A stretch of 33,811 nt of DNA from Minisyncoccota bacterium (GCA_023229825.1 JALNYN010000013.1:1-33811); one strand, 5' to 3'. Shown: positions 15,130-22,601, counted from the stretch's first letter. Notes: generated by a model not told the origin, from the sequence alone. Program-made: numbers and translations.

Positions 15130-15954
15130 GTGAAAGAACAAAAATTAATTTTTACCGTCTTATTTATCTTCTCCGTCATTATTGGTCTTTTTCTCGGGCT
15201 TCGATACGGCGTGCCTTTCCCTGCTGAATTTCCAAACGCGAACGCAATTCCTGTGAAACAGGCCGCAGTACGTTCGCCGGTAAAAGTTCCCATTGCGATA
15301 TACCACAGCGTACGTCCATATATCAAAGGTGAGTCTGCGGAACAAGACCGATACGACATCACTCCGGAGCTTCTCGCAAAACACATAAAATATATAAAAG
15401 ACAATGGTTACACAGCGATCTCCTTCGACGCGCTCGCCGATTATTTCGACGAAGGAAAACCTCTTCCCGTGAAACCGATCATTTTATCTTTCGATGATTC
15501 GTGGAGGAATCAATACTTATACGCTTTCCCTCTTCTCACTAAAGAAAAAATAACCGCGACCTTTTTTGTTTTTACCAACTCTCTCAATCATGGAAACCAT
15601 TTAAGCTGGGACGAGGTACGCGATATGAAAAAGGCTGGAATGGAGATCGGTTCCCACACGAAATTTCATCCGTACTTGGACAACATCGCGTCGCCGACGA
15701 TACTTGCTGCCGAGGTTTCCGGAAGCAAAACCATTCTCGAAGAAAGCATCGGCACACCCATCACTGCTTTCGCCTACCCGTTCGGGGAACACGGAACGAC
15801 GACGGTCGCGGAAGTAAAGCGCGCGGGATACCGCATCGCACGAGCGATCAGAGGAGGCAACATCCAAAGCGCTGACGACCGATACGCACTCAGAGGATTT
15901 ATCGTGTCGGATGATTTTAAGGAGTTCGTACGAATAATTAAAAATGAAAAATGA
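15130..15954 (+). CDS. Polysaccharide deacetylase (NodB domain), membrane anchored
   Basis: 274 aa from the GTG at 15130, chosen because it begins MKEQKLIFTVLFIFSVIIG, a signal anchor, right after a TATAAT box; the upstream frame overlaps comEC. NodB motifs: SFDDS (motif 1, with serine in place of the usual glycine), HTKFHPYL (motif 2, zinc histidines) and AYPFGEHG (motif 3). The order and PgaB-like spacing suggest an extracytoplasmic N-deacetylase acting on peptidoglycan or an exopolysaccharide. The last codons lie in a word repeat. The substrate cannot be told from sequence. Confidence 0.88.
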   Translation: MKEQKLIFTVLFIFSVIIGLFLGLRYGVPFPAEFPNANAIPVKQAAVRSPVKVPIAIYHSVRPYIKGESAEQDRYDITPELLAKHIKYIKDNGYTAISFDALADYFDEGKPLPVKPIILSFDDSWRNQYLYAFPLLTKEKITATFFVFTNSLNHGNHLSWDEVRDMKKAGMEIGSHTKFHPYLDNIASPTILAAEVSGSKTILEESIGTPITAFAYPFGEHGTTTVAEVKRAGYRIARAIRGGNIQSADDRYALRGFIVSDDFKEFVRIIKNEK

Positions 15955-16081
15955 AAAAGTAAAAACGACAATTAAAAAGTAAAAACGACAATTAAAAAGT
16001 AAAAACTGACTCCGACACAAAACAGGAGTTAATTTTTAATTTTACCTTGTCGTTTTTCCTTTTTCGATTTTAATTTTTAAG
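15940..16081. repeat. Inverted ACGACAATTAAAAAG word repeat
   Basis: GTAAAAACGACAATTAAAAA is repeated in tandem at 15958-16004; the right side (16031-16081) carries the T-rich mirror with TTTTACCTTGTCGTTTTTCC and TTTTTCGATTTTAATTTTTA. A 47-nt stretch of the right arm is identical to one at 31398-31450. The deacetylase stop codon and the RNase H stop codon both lie inside the repeat words. Confidence 0.9.
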
Positions 16082-16816
16082 TTTTTGCCATTCGCTGATA
16101 ATCTTCCCCTCATCTTCCTTACTCACCGCCTTCTTATACTTCGCCTTCTTCCCTTTCACTCTCGCTTCGCACTCCGCCCAGGTTTGGTGCGTCATTATTT
16201 TTCCGTCCACCAGACTGACGTACGAATAGGCTTTCGCTTTCGAATGAGCCCGTGATTCGCTTCGGTCTTTTTTTTGTTCGACATCGTGCGAGATATCTAA
16301 AATATTTTTGATCGGGTAGTCGGAAAAATTTCCCTCAAACAATGTTTCCGGTTTTCCTTCCGCGAACGAAACAGCGATCCGGTCGGCTCTTTCATTTCCC
16401 GCGACGCTTACGTGCCCCGCGACATATTTCCATTCGATCTTTTTTCCGATCACAACTTTTGAAAGTTCTTCCCAAAGGTTGCGATTGATCACTTCGGTTT
16501 TAGTGGAAGTGATCCAATTATTTTTTTTCCATCCCCATATCCATTTTGTAATTCCGTTTATGACATAACTTGAATCTGTATGGAGAACGATCGCCGGACG
16601 CGGGTCTCCGACCCCGTCCGAAACATTTCTGCCGACCCATTGAAGCGCTCCGATCGCCGCGGAAAGTTCCATGCGATTATTCGTCGTCGGCTTCTCTCCC
16701 CCGCCGAGTTCTTTTACTTTGCCGTCAAAAACAACGATAGCCCCAAAGCCGCCGGGGCCCGGATTGCCAAGCGACGATCCGTCTGTAAAAATTGAAATAA
16801 TATTTTCGTTTTCCAT
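16070..16816 (-). CDS. rnhA: Ribonuclease HI with C-terminal hybrid-binding domain
   Basis: 248 aa from the ATG at 16816 (MENENIISIFTDGSS). RNase H core at about 6-155 with catalytic D12, E50, D81 and D145, and the active-site-loop H135. A linker follows, then about 197-243 (YSYVSLVDGKI, TWAECEARVKG, AKYKKA) resembles the viroplasmin-like hybrid-binding domain that usually sits at the N-terminus of RNase H1. Here the order is reversed. It removes RNA from RNA-DNA hybrids, such as R-loops and Okazaki primers. It is convergent with the deacetylase gene across a word repeat. Confidence 0.92.
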   Translation of the reverse strand: MENENIISIFTDGSSLGNPGPGGFGAIVVFDGKVKELGGGEKPTTNNRMELSAAIGALQWVGRNVSDGVGDPRPAIVLHTDSSYVINGITKWIWGWKKNNWITSTKTEVINRNLWEELSKVVIGKKIEWKYVAGHVSVAGNERADRIAVSFAEGKPETLFEGNFSDYPIKNILDISHDVEQKKDRSESRAHSKAKAYSYVSLVDGKIMTHQTWAECEARVKGKKAKYKKAVSKEDEGKIISEWQKLKN

Positions 16817-16857
16817 ACGAGTAATGCTAACAAATTTTTGAGAAAATGAGAAATAAA

Positions 16858-16883
16858 AAAGGCGACAATCCATGTCGCCTTCG
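16858..16883 (-). terminator. Intrinsic terminator of the 56-aa gene
   Basis: AAGGCGACA and TGTCGCCTT form a 9-bp perfect stem with a 5-nt loop, followed in the minus direction by TTTTTTATTT. It lies 11 nt after the stop at 16894 and before rnhA. Confidence 0.94.
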
Positions 16884-16893
16884 TATTTAAATC

Positions 16894-17064
16894 TTACTTG
16901 AGATTCTGTTTTCTTCCTTCCCATAAAGTATGGGCAGGAACCGCAATTAAGATAAGGGCTACAACCATCAGTACAAAGTCTTCGTGAATCAAGTTAAACA
17001 CAAACAGCAGTGAGGCGGCAGCAAGAACAAACCAATTAACTATATTTCTTGTTTTTATGTTCAT
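16894..17064 (-). CDS. Small two-helix membrane protein (56 aa)
   Basis: Not recognised. MNIKTRNIVNWFVLAAASLL starts a first hydrophobic helix (about 9-25); a second helix (about 30-45) is followed by LWEGRKQNLK. The start is set by AGGAG seven nt before the ATG. It has a TTGACA-N17-TATCAT promoter, a leader of about 50 nt and a perfect terminator. A similar cassette encoding a 53-aa protein with the same plan (W at the start of helix 1, LWxGRK at the end) lies upstream at 17360. Possible roles, all inference: a toxin-like or stress membrane peptide, or a small regulator of a membrane enzyme. Confidence 0.8.
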   Translation of the reverse strand: MNIKTRNIVNWFVLAAASLLFVFNLIHEDFVLMVVALILIAVPAHTLWEGRKQNLK

Positions 17065-17121
17065 TTTCTTCTCCTAAGAAGTAGTTAAAAAGAGCTGAGC
17101 CATGGTTACGTTCTGTTGTGT

Positions 17122-17150
17122 ATGATAACATATTCACTTCACAATGTCAA
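17122..17150 (-). promoter_or_regulatory. Consensus promoter of the 56-aa gene
   Basis: TTGACA (17145-17150), exactly 17 nt, TATCAT (17122-17127). This is the best -35/-10 pair in the window. The following leader resembles that of the 53-aa gene (CTCTTTTTAACTACTTC versus CCTTTTTCATAATTACTTC). Confidence 0.8.
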
Positions 17151-17171
17151 CTATCCGCGAATTTCTTTTTT

Positions 17172-17309
17172 GTCGCCGGACGGTTGCCACCGCAGCGTGC
17201 GGGGTCCCGCTTGCGAGCGGGATACCTCCGTTCGAAACGTTTGGACTGATTACGTTCGGTGTCCCCTTCAAACATTTCGAACGGGGTTACAAACCCCGTC
17301 CGGCGACGG
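17172..17309. repeat. GC-rich dispersed multi-hairpin element, copy A
   Basis: Ends are GTCGCCGGACGG and CCGTCCGGCGAC-like, so the whole element is an inverted repeat. Inside are nested hairpins CCCGCT-TGCG-AGCGGG and CGGGGTT-ACA-AACCCCG, and the pair TTCGAAACGTTTGG / CAAACATTTCGAA. Copy B is at 21329-21430 with the same termini and the same TTCAAAC-TTTCGAACG segment. No protein is encoded. It resembles REP/MITE-like elements and is richer in GC than its surroundings. Confidence 0.85.
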
Positions 17310-17324
17310 TAGCGACGGACAACA

Positions 17325-17355
17325 AAAAAGGCGGCACAACGCGTGTCGCCTTTTA
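17325..17355 (-). terminator. Intrinsic terminator of the 53-aa gene
   Basis: AAAAGGCGGCAC and GTGTCGCCTTTT pair (one mismatch) around AACGC, with flanking T-run in the minus direction. The stem sequence closely resembles the terminator of the sister cassette (AAGGCGACA / TGTCGCCTT). Confidence 0.9.
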
Positions 17356-17359
17356 CTTT

Positions 17360-17521
17360 TTATTTTTTTCTTCCTATCCATAAATAAATTGCGGTGACAA
17401 ATACAATGATCAAGCTAATGCGTGCATCTCGATGTAGTGCCATATCACCCATATCACTACCGACAAGAAATACGTTTGCAATAAGCAAAAACCACGATGA
17501 ATACCTAAAATATTTTTCCAT
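17360..17521 (-). CDS. Small two-helix membrane protein (53 aa)
   Basis: Not recognised. The start is MEKYFRYSSWFLLIANVFLV, then a polar loop GSDMGDMALHRDAR and a second helix ISLIIVFVTAIYLW ending in IGRKK. AGAAGG precedes the ATG. Topology, the helix-1 tryptophan, the LW-x-GRK end, promoter spacing, leader and terminator all parallel the 56-aa gene downstream, so the two look like a diverged tandem duplication. Copy A of the GC-rich element lies between the two cassettes. Confidence 0.78.
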   Translation of the reverse strand: MEKYFRYSSWFLLIANVFLVGSDMGDMALHRDARISLIIVFVTAIYLWIGRKK

Positions 17522-17574
17522 TTTCTTTCCTTCTGAAGTAATTATGAAAAAGGACTAAGTTTAATCCTGTCGAT

Positions 17575-17603
17575 AAACTAGCATGTTTATTACAAAATGT
17601 CAA
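17575..17603 (-). promoter_or_regulatory. Promoter of the 53-aa gene inside recJ
   Basis: TTGACA (17598-17603) lies in the last codons of recJ, followed by a 17-nt spacer and TAGTTT (17575-17580) preceded by TGC. The -35 and spacing are the same as those of the sister cassette; the -10 is weaker. Confidence 0.6.
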
Positions 17604-19290
17604 CAATCCTCAACCGCAATTCAGGGTAATTTCGGAAGACTGATTTTTCCAGCGTGGCGATCAAATTCACTTTCTCCCCTCTCCCAAGGAGAACTTCGGG
17701 GAAATTCTTCTCGCCGACGAAAAAGCCGATGGCGGGAATTCGTCCGCCGTGAGAATTTCGGAATTCGAGTTCGAGGTGTTCTTTCGCTTTTCCGAATTTT
17801 TTTATGGCGGCGATCTCGGCGTTCATAAAGCTAAATATCGGTTTTGGGTTCGCCATTCCGAACGGGGCGAAGGCTTCAATTTCTTTATAGGTATCCCATG
17901 TGACATCATCCAATGAGAGTTCGCCATCAACGGCAACGGTCTTCGCTTTGACTATTTTTTCCATCGCTCGGTAGGCATCGGAGAGTTCCTTTTCCAAGGT
18001 ATGAATTTCTTCCGAGGAAACCGTAAATCCTCCGGCTTCGGCATGTCCGCCGAATTGCAGAAAGACCCCTTCGCGCGTCAGCCCCATGAGCTCCACCAAA
18101 GACACGGTTCCGTCCGAACGGCACGAGCCTTTTATTTTTCCGTCCGTATCCCTCCCCCACACAAAGACGGGACGCTTGAATTCTTCCACGAGGTTGTTTG
18201 CGGCAAGACCGAGAATGCCGGGTTCCCATTCGGGATGTCCGATCACTATCACTTCAAAGAGTTCACGCGCGCGCAGTCGCCCTTTCGCGTCCTTGATCAT
18301 GCTCGCCGTCAAACCTTTCCGCTGATCGTTCAAATGGTTGAGCCAATCCGCCAATTCTTCCGCGCGGGCGTCGTCATTGGTCGAGAGCAGTTCAAAAGCG
18401 CGGAGCGGATGGTCCATGCGGCTCGCGGCGTTGATACGCGGCGCGATCATAAAACCGATATCGTCCTCACTGAGATGTTCTTTATTTATTTTATTTTTCT
18501 GCAGAAGCAGGTTGAGCCCTTTCCGACGGCTCTTTCGCAGTACTTTTAAACCATAATGAGCAAATAGCCTGTTTTCATTCTTAAGAGGAACCATGTCGGC
18601 GATCGTCGAAAGTCCCGCCATATCAAGCAGCCATTTTTCCCAGCCGTCAGCAATTTGCGGAAAATGTCCGCGCTTGATAAGAGCCTGTACCAATTTAAAC
18701 GCCACTCCAGCCCCGCAGAGCATCGGATCTGGATAGGTATCCTCAGCCTGTTTGGAATCGATCACTGCGTACGCGAGGGGAACTTTTCCCTCCTGAGCAA
18801 GGTGATGGTCTGTAACAATAACATCAATACCCAGTTCTTGCGCTCGCGCGACCGAATCCGTGTCGGTAATGCCAAGATCCGCGGTTATCATAAGCGTTGC
18901 GCCGCGCTCGGCAAATTTTTCCACAGCGGGAATGTTCACGCCGTACCCTTCGTCATGGCGATGTGGAATATAATTCTCAAAATTCTTGTACCCGATCTTC
19001 TTGAAAAAGTCATGCAGAATGACACCCGCGGGGATACCATCGCAATCATAGTCGGTATAGAGAACTATTTTTTCGTCGTTTTTGATTGCCAAGAGAATTC
19101 GGTCCACCGCTTTTTCCATATTAAAAATCAGAAACGGGTCAAAACTGTCGCGATCCCAGTCGGGGTGCAGAAATTTCTCGGCTTCGGGAAGTGTTGCAAT
19201 TCCTCGAGATACAAGCAATTTCCTCGTCAAAGGCGGAAATTTTTCCAGCTCCTGCGAAGCCTCGATTTCTTTTTTCATAGCGCCATTCAT
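17590..19290 (-). CDS. recJ: RecJ single-strand DNA 5'-3' exonuclease
   Basis: 566 aa from the ATG at 19290; an ATG at 19278 would give 562 aa, and the upstream frame to 19431 adds sequence foreign to the family. DHH motifs: DYDCDG (80-85; the usual alanine is cysteine), TADLG (136-140), TDHH (160-163), and AGLSTIADMVPL. PRINAASRMDHP and GGHAEAGGF (DHHA1) follow, and then the OB-like C-terminal domain. It degrades 5' ssDNA ends in recombination and repair, and could process incoming DNA in a competent cell. Its 3' end contains the promoter of the 53-aa gene. Confidence 0.94.
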   Translation of the reverse strand: MNGAMKKEIEASQELEKFPPLTRKLLVSRGIATLPEAEKFLHPDWDRDSFDPFLIFNMEKAVDRILLAIKNDEKIVLYTDYDCDGIPAGVILHDFFKKIGYKNFENYIPHRHDEGYGVNIPAVEKFAERGATLMITADLGITDTDSVARAQELGIDVIVTDHHLAQEGKVPLAYAVIDSKQAEDTYPDPMLCGAGVAFKLVQALIKRGHFPQIADGWEKWLLDMAGLSTIADMVPLKNENRLFAHYGLKVLRKSRRKGLNLLLQKNKINKEHLSEDDIGFMIAPRINAASRMDHPLRAFELLSTNDDARAEELADWLNHLNDQRKGLTASMIKDAKGRLRARELFEVIVIGHPEWEPGILGLAANNLVEEFKRPVFVWGRDTDGKIKGSCRSDGTVSLVELMGLTREGVFLQFGGHAEAGGFTVSSEEIHTLEKELSDAYRAMEKIVKAKTVAVDGELSLDDVTWDTYKEIEAFAPFGMANPKPIFSFMNAEIAAIKKFGKAKEHLELEFRNSHGGRIPAIGFFVGEKNFPEVLLGRGEKVNLIATLEKSVFRNYPELRLRIVDIL

Positions 19291-19318
19291 TGTATCATAA
19301 AAAGCAAAAAGAGAGACC

Positions 19319-19346
19319 TTGATAACGGCTGACATTGTACTATAAT
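19319..19346 (+). promoter_or_regulatory. Promoter of the 19376-HIT operon
   Basis: TTGATA (19319-19324), 16-nt spacer, TATAAT (19341-19346), 29 nt before the ATG at 19376. It lies in the divergent gap with recJ. Confidence 0.7.
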
Positions 19347-19375
19347 AAGTATTATTATCCTTAAAGAAAAAATAT

Positions 19376-19699
19376 ATGAGCCTTTTTAGAAAACCGCAAA
19401 AGATGATAACAGATAGGGAGCTAGACGGCACCGCTTTTCACCAGAGCTTATTTTCCGGGCTTCGACATGGAGACAGAGACACCCGGCTGAACAGCAGAGA
19501 ATTGAGCACGTTGAAAGCCATGGTAGAAGCACACAGAGACGAGGACAGGGGTATTGACAGCCATCATATGTATAAAGGAATAAACGAAAAAGAAGTGGAT
19601 CAGTTAATCGAACAAGTAAAATCGCACCCCGATTTCGGAGAGAAAAAAGCGGCGCATATTGAAGAGCATCTTAAGCATTATCTCAGTAAAAGGTATTAG
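19376..19699 (+). CDS. Conserved-looking hypothetical protein (107 aa)
   Basis: Not recognised. Short, charged, helical protein with His-rich stretches (DSHHMYKGINEKEVDQLIEQ; HIEEHLKHYLSKRY). It has no membrane segment or cysteine. It is the first gene of a two-gene unit: its stop is 3 nt before the HIT start, and a good promoter lies upstream. The coupling suggests it acts with, or is simply co-expressed with, the nucleotide hydrolase. Confidence 0.7.
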   Translation: MSLFRKPQKMITDRELDGTAFHQSLFSGLRHGDRDTRLNSRELSTLKAMVEAHRDEDRGIDSHHMYKGINEKEVDQLIEQVKSHPDFGEKKAAHIEEHLKHYLSKRY

Positions 19700-19702
19700 A
19701 CC

Positions 19703-20119
19703 ATGGATAACTGTCTTTTTTGTAAAATAATTCGCGGCGAGATCCCGTCGACCAAGGTTTACGAAGATGAAAATTCTTTCGCTTTTTTGTCGATCAGCCC
19801 TAATAATCACGGACATACGCTCGTGATCCCAAAAAAACACTTCCGAAACATGCTCGATATGGACGAAAAAACTGCGTCAGACCTCGCTCTCGCCGTACGA
19901 AAAATAAGCAAAGGGGTATTTGAGGGATCAAAAGCCGAAGGTTTGAACATCATCATGAACAACGAATCCTCTGCCGGACAAGCCGTTTTTCATGCCCACA
20001 TGCACATTATTCCCCGATTTACAGACGACGGGCTCCGAAGCTGGGAAAAAAATGTTCCGTATGAGAATGGTGAGGCAACTCAAATAGCCGAGAATATCAA
20101 GGCAAAGATCGCTCAGTGA
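19703..20119 (+). CDS. HIT family nucleotide hydrolase
   Basis: 138 aa. N-terminal CLFCKIIRGEIP (C4/C7, zinc-binding HINT-type) and the histidine triad HAHMHIIP with H97, H99 and H101. HGHTLVIPKKH is the family nucleotide-binding region. It would hydrolyse nucleoside phosphoramidates or dinucleotide-type substrates. It is the second gene of the unit begun at 19376 and is followed by a very strong terminator. Confidence 0.94.
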   Translation: MDNCLFCKIIRGEIPSTKVYEDENSFAFLSISPNNHGHTLVIPKKHFRNMLDMDEKTASDLALAVRKISKGVFEGSKAEGLNIIMNNESSAGQAVFHAHMHIIPRFTDDGLRSWEKNVPYENGEATQIAENIKAKIAQ

Positions 20120-20130
20120 GAAATAACTTA

Positions 20131-20167
20131 AAAAAATCAGCTTCGATCCTATCGAAGCTGATTTTTT
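20131..20167. terminator. 17-bp-stem bidirectional terminator
   Basis: A perfect 17-bp stem (core ATCAGCTTCGAT / ATCGAAGCTGAT) with loop CCT, and A-run and T-run on the two sides. It lies between the convergent HIT gene and the gene at 20180 and should stop both. Confidence 0.96.
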
Positions 20168-20179
20168 CTTAAGTTGATC

Positions 20180-20449
20180 TTATTTCTTCTTTTTCAGCAT
20201 TGTTTCCTCATCCTCCAATATCTTTTTCCACATTTCGGCATCATCAGCGAGGAGAGCGATCTTTTTCGAGTGATAATTATCGCTTATCTTCTTGATCCAT
20301 TCTTTGTCTTCGGTAAAAAGATCAAAAGCGGCTTGGAGTTCATCCTCGGACGCTTCCGCAAACAGCCACGCCAAATCTTCCTTCTCGGAAAAAGAAAGTT
20401 CCGAGTCAAAAATTAGTTTTTTTAATTCCGGGAAAGTTTTGTTTTCCAT
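20180..20449 (-). CDS. Small acidic hypothetical protein (89 aa)
   Basis: Not recognised by function. It begins MENKTFPELKKLIFDSELSF, is helical and acid-rich (LAWLFAEASEDELQAAFDLF) and ends in a Lys tail. Similar short FPELxxLI-type proteins are familiar from Parcubacteria genomes, but no role is known to me. It lies 22 nt downstream of the 54-aa gene and is probably co-transcribed. Confidence 0.7.
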   Translation of the reverse strand: MENKTFPELKKLIFDSELSFSEKEDLAWLFAEASEDELQAAFDLFTEDKEWIKKISDNYHSKKIALLADDAEMWKKILEDEETMLKKKK

Positions 20450-20471
20450 ATAATTTCCTGTCAGAGCGCAA

Positions 20472-20636
20472 CTAGAGTTGATCTTTCATAATTTGGCCAT
20501 TTATGAATGCGGCCAGTTTTACTGCTTTTGGATCAAGATCATTTTCGAGTCCCTTTTCGTACATCTGACTTGCTTGCAGCATAAACAGATCCGCCTTCGA
20601 TACTCTTTCATTTTCAAACGTATTGCAGGGCGACAT
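20472..20636 (-). CDS. Very small hypothetical protein (54 aa)
   Basis: An open frame starting MSPCNTFENERVSKADLFML and ending FINGQIMKDQL. Composition, the upstream promoter and close spacing to the next gene support coding, and it fills a gap that would otherwise be empty. There is no membrane helix, and the single cysteine is C4. A TTGCGA-N17-TATTAT promoter lies about 58 nt upstream. Function is unknown. It is probably co-transcribed with the 89-aa gene. Confidence 0.6.
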   Translation of the reverse strand: MSPCNTFENERVSKADLFMLQASQMYEKGLENDLDPKAVKLAAFINGQIMKDQL

Positions 20637-20693
20637 AGAATAATTTAAATAAAGTTTAGTAAAATGAATTTTTTATGCGGTAGATATACATCT

Positions 20694-20722
20694 ATAATAA
20701 ACCTCTTTAAAAATTCTCGCAA
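20694..20722 (-). promoter_or_regulatory. Promoter of the 54-aa / 89-aa unit
   Basis: TTGCGA (20717-20722), 17-nt spacer, TATTAT (20694-20699). The leader of about 50 nt is A/T-rich and has no clear Shine-Dalgarno site. The rest of 20637-20779 shows nothing else. Confidence 0.5.
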
Positions 20723-20779
20723 TGAAAATATAAACGGGAACACGACTAAAAGTTGACAGGTGAAAATATTTTCCCCCGA

Positions 20780-21286
20780 CTATTCATCCTTATTCGGATT
20801 CTCCAATTCTTCCGCGTATTGTTTCATTTTTAACTCGCTGAATTGCGCTCCGAATAGATCACGCAATTCGTCCATGTCGTCTTTATTGAGAACGTCCTCC
20901 TTCTGAATGACGATAATTTCTTTTTGCAGTTCTTGGTCAACATCTTCAAACTCAAAAGACTGTAATTTACTCGCCAGATATGAAGCAAGCTTTTCAACAT
21001 ATGCTTTTTTGATCTTTTCATCCGCAAAACCGTCGTTTTCTTTGGCATATAGTTCTAAAACTCGGATCGCCAGCTCTTCTTTTGAAACGAAATCGGCCTT
21101 ATTTTTCGGGACTTCTTCCATGACAACATCAACCTCTTTTTCAAATTGTCCGTCCGTGATATTTCCCGCTTCTTTTAATTTTTCCAGAAGCAATTTCACT
21201 TTCTGTTTCAAAAAACCGTCCCAGTATTTATTCGGATTATTGTTTGATTGCTCTTCCGTCGGCGCGAATGGTTCAAAGTGTTCCAT
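20780..21286 (-). CDS. Acidic helical hypothetical protein (168 aa)
   Basis: Not recognised. The start is taken at the ATG 21286 (MEHFEPFAPTEEQ); a TTG 15 nt upstream is possible. It is strongly acidic and Lys-rich with no membrane segment, and probably all-helical with coiled-coil tendency (KVKLLLEKLKEAGNITDGQF; LQKEIIVIQKEDVLNKDDMD). It follows pgk on the same strand, separated by copy B of the GC-rich element. No motif suggests an enzyme. Confidence 0.65.
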   Translation of the reverse strand: MEHFEPFAPTEEQSNNNPNKYWDGFLKQKVKLLLEKLKEAGNITDGQFEKEVDVVMEEVPKNKADFVSKEELAIRVLELYAKENDGFADEKIKKAYVEKLASYLASKLQSFEFEDVDQELQKEIIVIQKEDVLNKDDMDELRDLFGAQFSELKMKQYAEELENPNKDE

Positions 21287-21328
21287 AATATTGATTGTCA
21301 AATAGTTAAATTGTTAAATGGTTTTTTT

Positions 21329-21430
21329 GCCGGACGGAGGTTGTACCTCCGTTCATGGCGTTTCAGAATTTAAGTTTTGGTTCACTTTTCAAACGTTTCG
21401 AACGAGGGTACAACCCTCGTCCGGCGACGG
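21329..21430. repeat. GC-rich dispersed multi-hairpin element, copy B
   Basis: Begins GCCGGACGG and ends CGTCCGGCGACGG, the same termini as copy A at 17172-17309. Inner hairpins are GGAGGT-TGT-ACCTCC and GAGGGT-ACA-ACCCTC, and TTCAAACGTTTCGAACG matches copy A closely. It lies between pgk and the 168-aa gene. A/T word repeats sit on both sides (21299-21322 and 21428-21460). Confidence 0.85.
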
Positions 21431-21466
21431 AAAATTGAAAAATTGATAATTGAAAATTATTTGCGT

Positions 21467-22597
21467 TTATTTCTTTTTCATCACGACATCGATGGCCGGC
21501 AGCGTACCCTTCGAGAGAAAATCGAGCATGGCCCCTCCTGCGGTCGAGACAAATATATTTTTTGATTTCGTTTTGTTTTTTTCGATAGCCGCGACCGTAT
21601 CACCTCCTCCGACCACGGCCTGCACGCCGGATTTGACGAGCGCGGCGGCGACGGCGAGCGTGGCGCCGTCAAAGCCTCCTTCGTAATAGCCGAGCGGACC
21701 GTTCCATAACACGAATTTGGCTTTTTTAATTTCCGTTTCGAGCATTTTTATGGTTTCAGGTCCGTCGTCCACGATCTTTTCCGTCATTTCTATCTGATCA
21801 GGCGAACGAACGATCTTGCCGGTCGGACCGTCGACGACGACATCAAGCGGCAATATCATTTTTTTATTTTTCAGCAGGGCTTTCATTGCCGGAGTTGAAC
21901 CGTCGGCGAGAGAGGCGCCGATCTCCAATCCTTTCATTTTGTAGAACGTATTTGCAAGCGCTCCGCCTACAAAAACCGTATCCGCAGAAACCAAATATTT
22001 TTTAACTAAAGGCATTTTGGTCTCAAATTTTGCTCCGCCCAAGATACAGAGAAAGGGTTTATGCTTTTTGAATGCCAAAGATAGATTTTCCACTTCTTCA
22101 CAAAACAGAGGTCCAAAATACGAAGGCAAAAGTTTGGGCAGCAAAAATACCGACGCATCTTTTCGATGAGAGACTGCAAACGCTTCATTTACGTACACAT
22201 CGCCGAACTGGGCGAGGGTTTTTGCATATTTCTTATCGCTCGCTTTTTCACCATCCCATTTGCGAAGATTTTGAATAAGCGCAACCTCGCCGTTCTTAAG
22301 CGATACAAGCGCGGTCTTCCCTTCTTCCGACCCAAAATCCTCCACAAAAACATGCGGAATTTTTTCACCGAGTTTTGAGGAAATAGGAAACAAGCTATCG
22401 GTTTTTTCGCGTCCGATGTGGCTCAAAATGATCGTTTTTGCGCCAGACTTCTTTAAAAACTGAATCGTGGGAACAACCTTTTGTATGCGGAAATCGTCGA
22501 CAACGGCGCCGTCTTTGATGGGGACGTTGAAATCGACGCGCAAGAGGACCCGCTTTCCTTTTAGATTTTTTAGTTTGGTGATATTGGGAAGTTTCAT
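21467..22597 (-). CDS. pgk: Phosphoglycerate kinase
   Basis: 376 aa, slightly shorter than the usual 390-400. N-domain RVDFNVP and HIGRE (LSHLGRP region), GGAKFETK, WNGPLGYYE, GGGDTVAAIEK and STAGGAMLDFL mark the substrate and nucleotide sites. GGAKFETK and STAGGAML differ a little from the usual GGAKVSDK and STGGGASLE. It makes ATP from 1,3-bisphosphoglycerate in glycolysis. It lies downstream of tpiA on the same strand, across a word-repeat gap, as a short glycolytic pair. Confidence 0.95.
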   Translation of the reverse strand: MKLPNITKLKNLKGKRVLLRVDFNVPIKDGAVVDDFRIQKVVPTIQFLKKSGAKTIILSHIGREKTDSLFPISSKLGEKIPHVFVEDFGSEEGKTALVSLKNGEVALIQNLRKWDGEKASDKKYAKTLAQFGDVYVNEAFAVSHRKDASVFLLPKLLPSYFGPLFCEEVENLSLAFKKHKPFLCILGGAKFETKMPLVKKYLVSADTVFVGGALANTFYKMKGLEIGASLADGSTPAMKALLKNKKMILPLDVVVDGPTGKIVRSPDQIEMTEKIVDDGPETIKMLETEIKKAKFVLWNGPLGYYEGGFDGATLAVAAALVKSGVQAVVGGGDTVAAIEKNKTKSKNIFVSTAGGAMLDFLSKGTLPAIDVVMKKK

Positions 22598-22601
22598 GTA
22601 A

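Noticed and set aside
16817..16924. Extended N-terminus of RNase HI
   Set aside because: It crosses the terminator of the 56-aa gene; the ATG at 16816 directly precedes the RNase H core.
17172..17309. Plus-strand open frames at 17116-17397
   Set aside because: They run through the GC-rich hairpin element and the 53-aa gene terminator; the translation is an artefact of the repeat.
19291..19431. Extended N-terminus of RecJ
   Set aside because: The added residues are unlike RecJ, overlap the divergent promoter and the 19376 gene, and ATGs at 19290 or 19278 give the usual length.
20755..20760. TTGACA on the plus strand
   Set aside because: No -10 box at the right distance, and no plus-strand gene follows.
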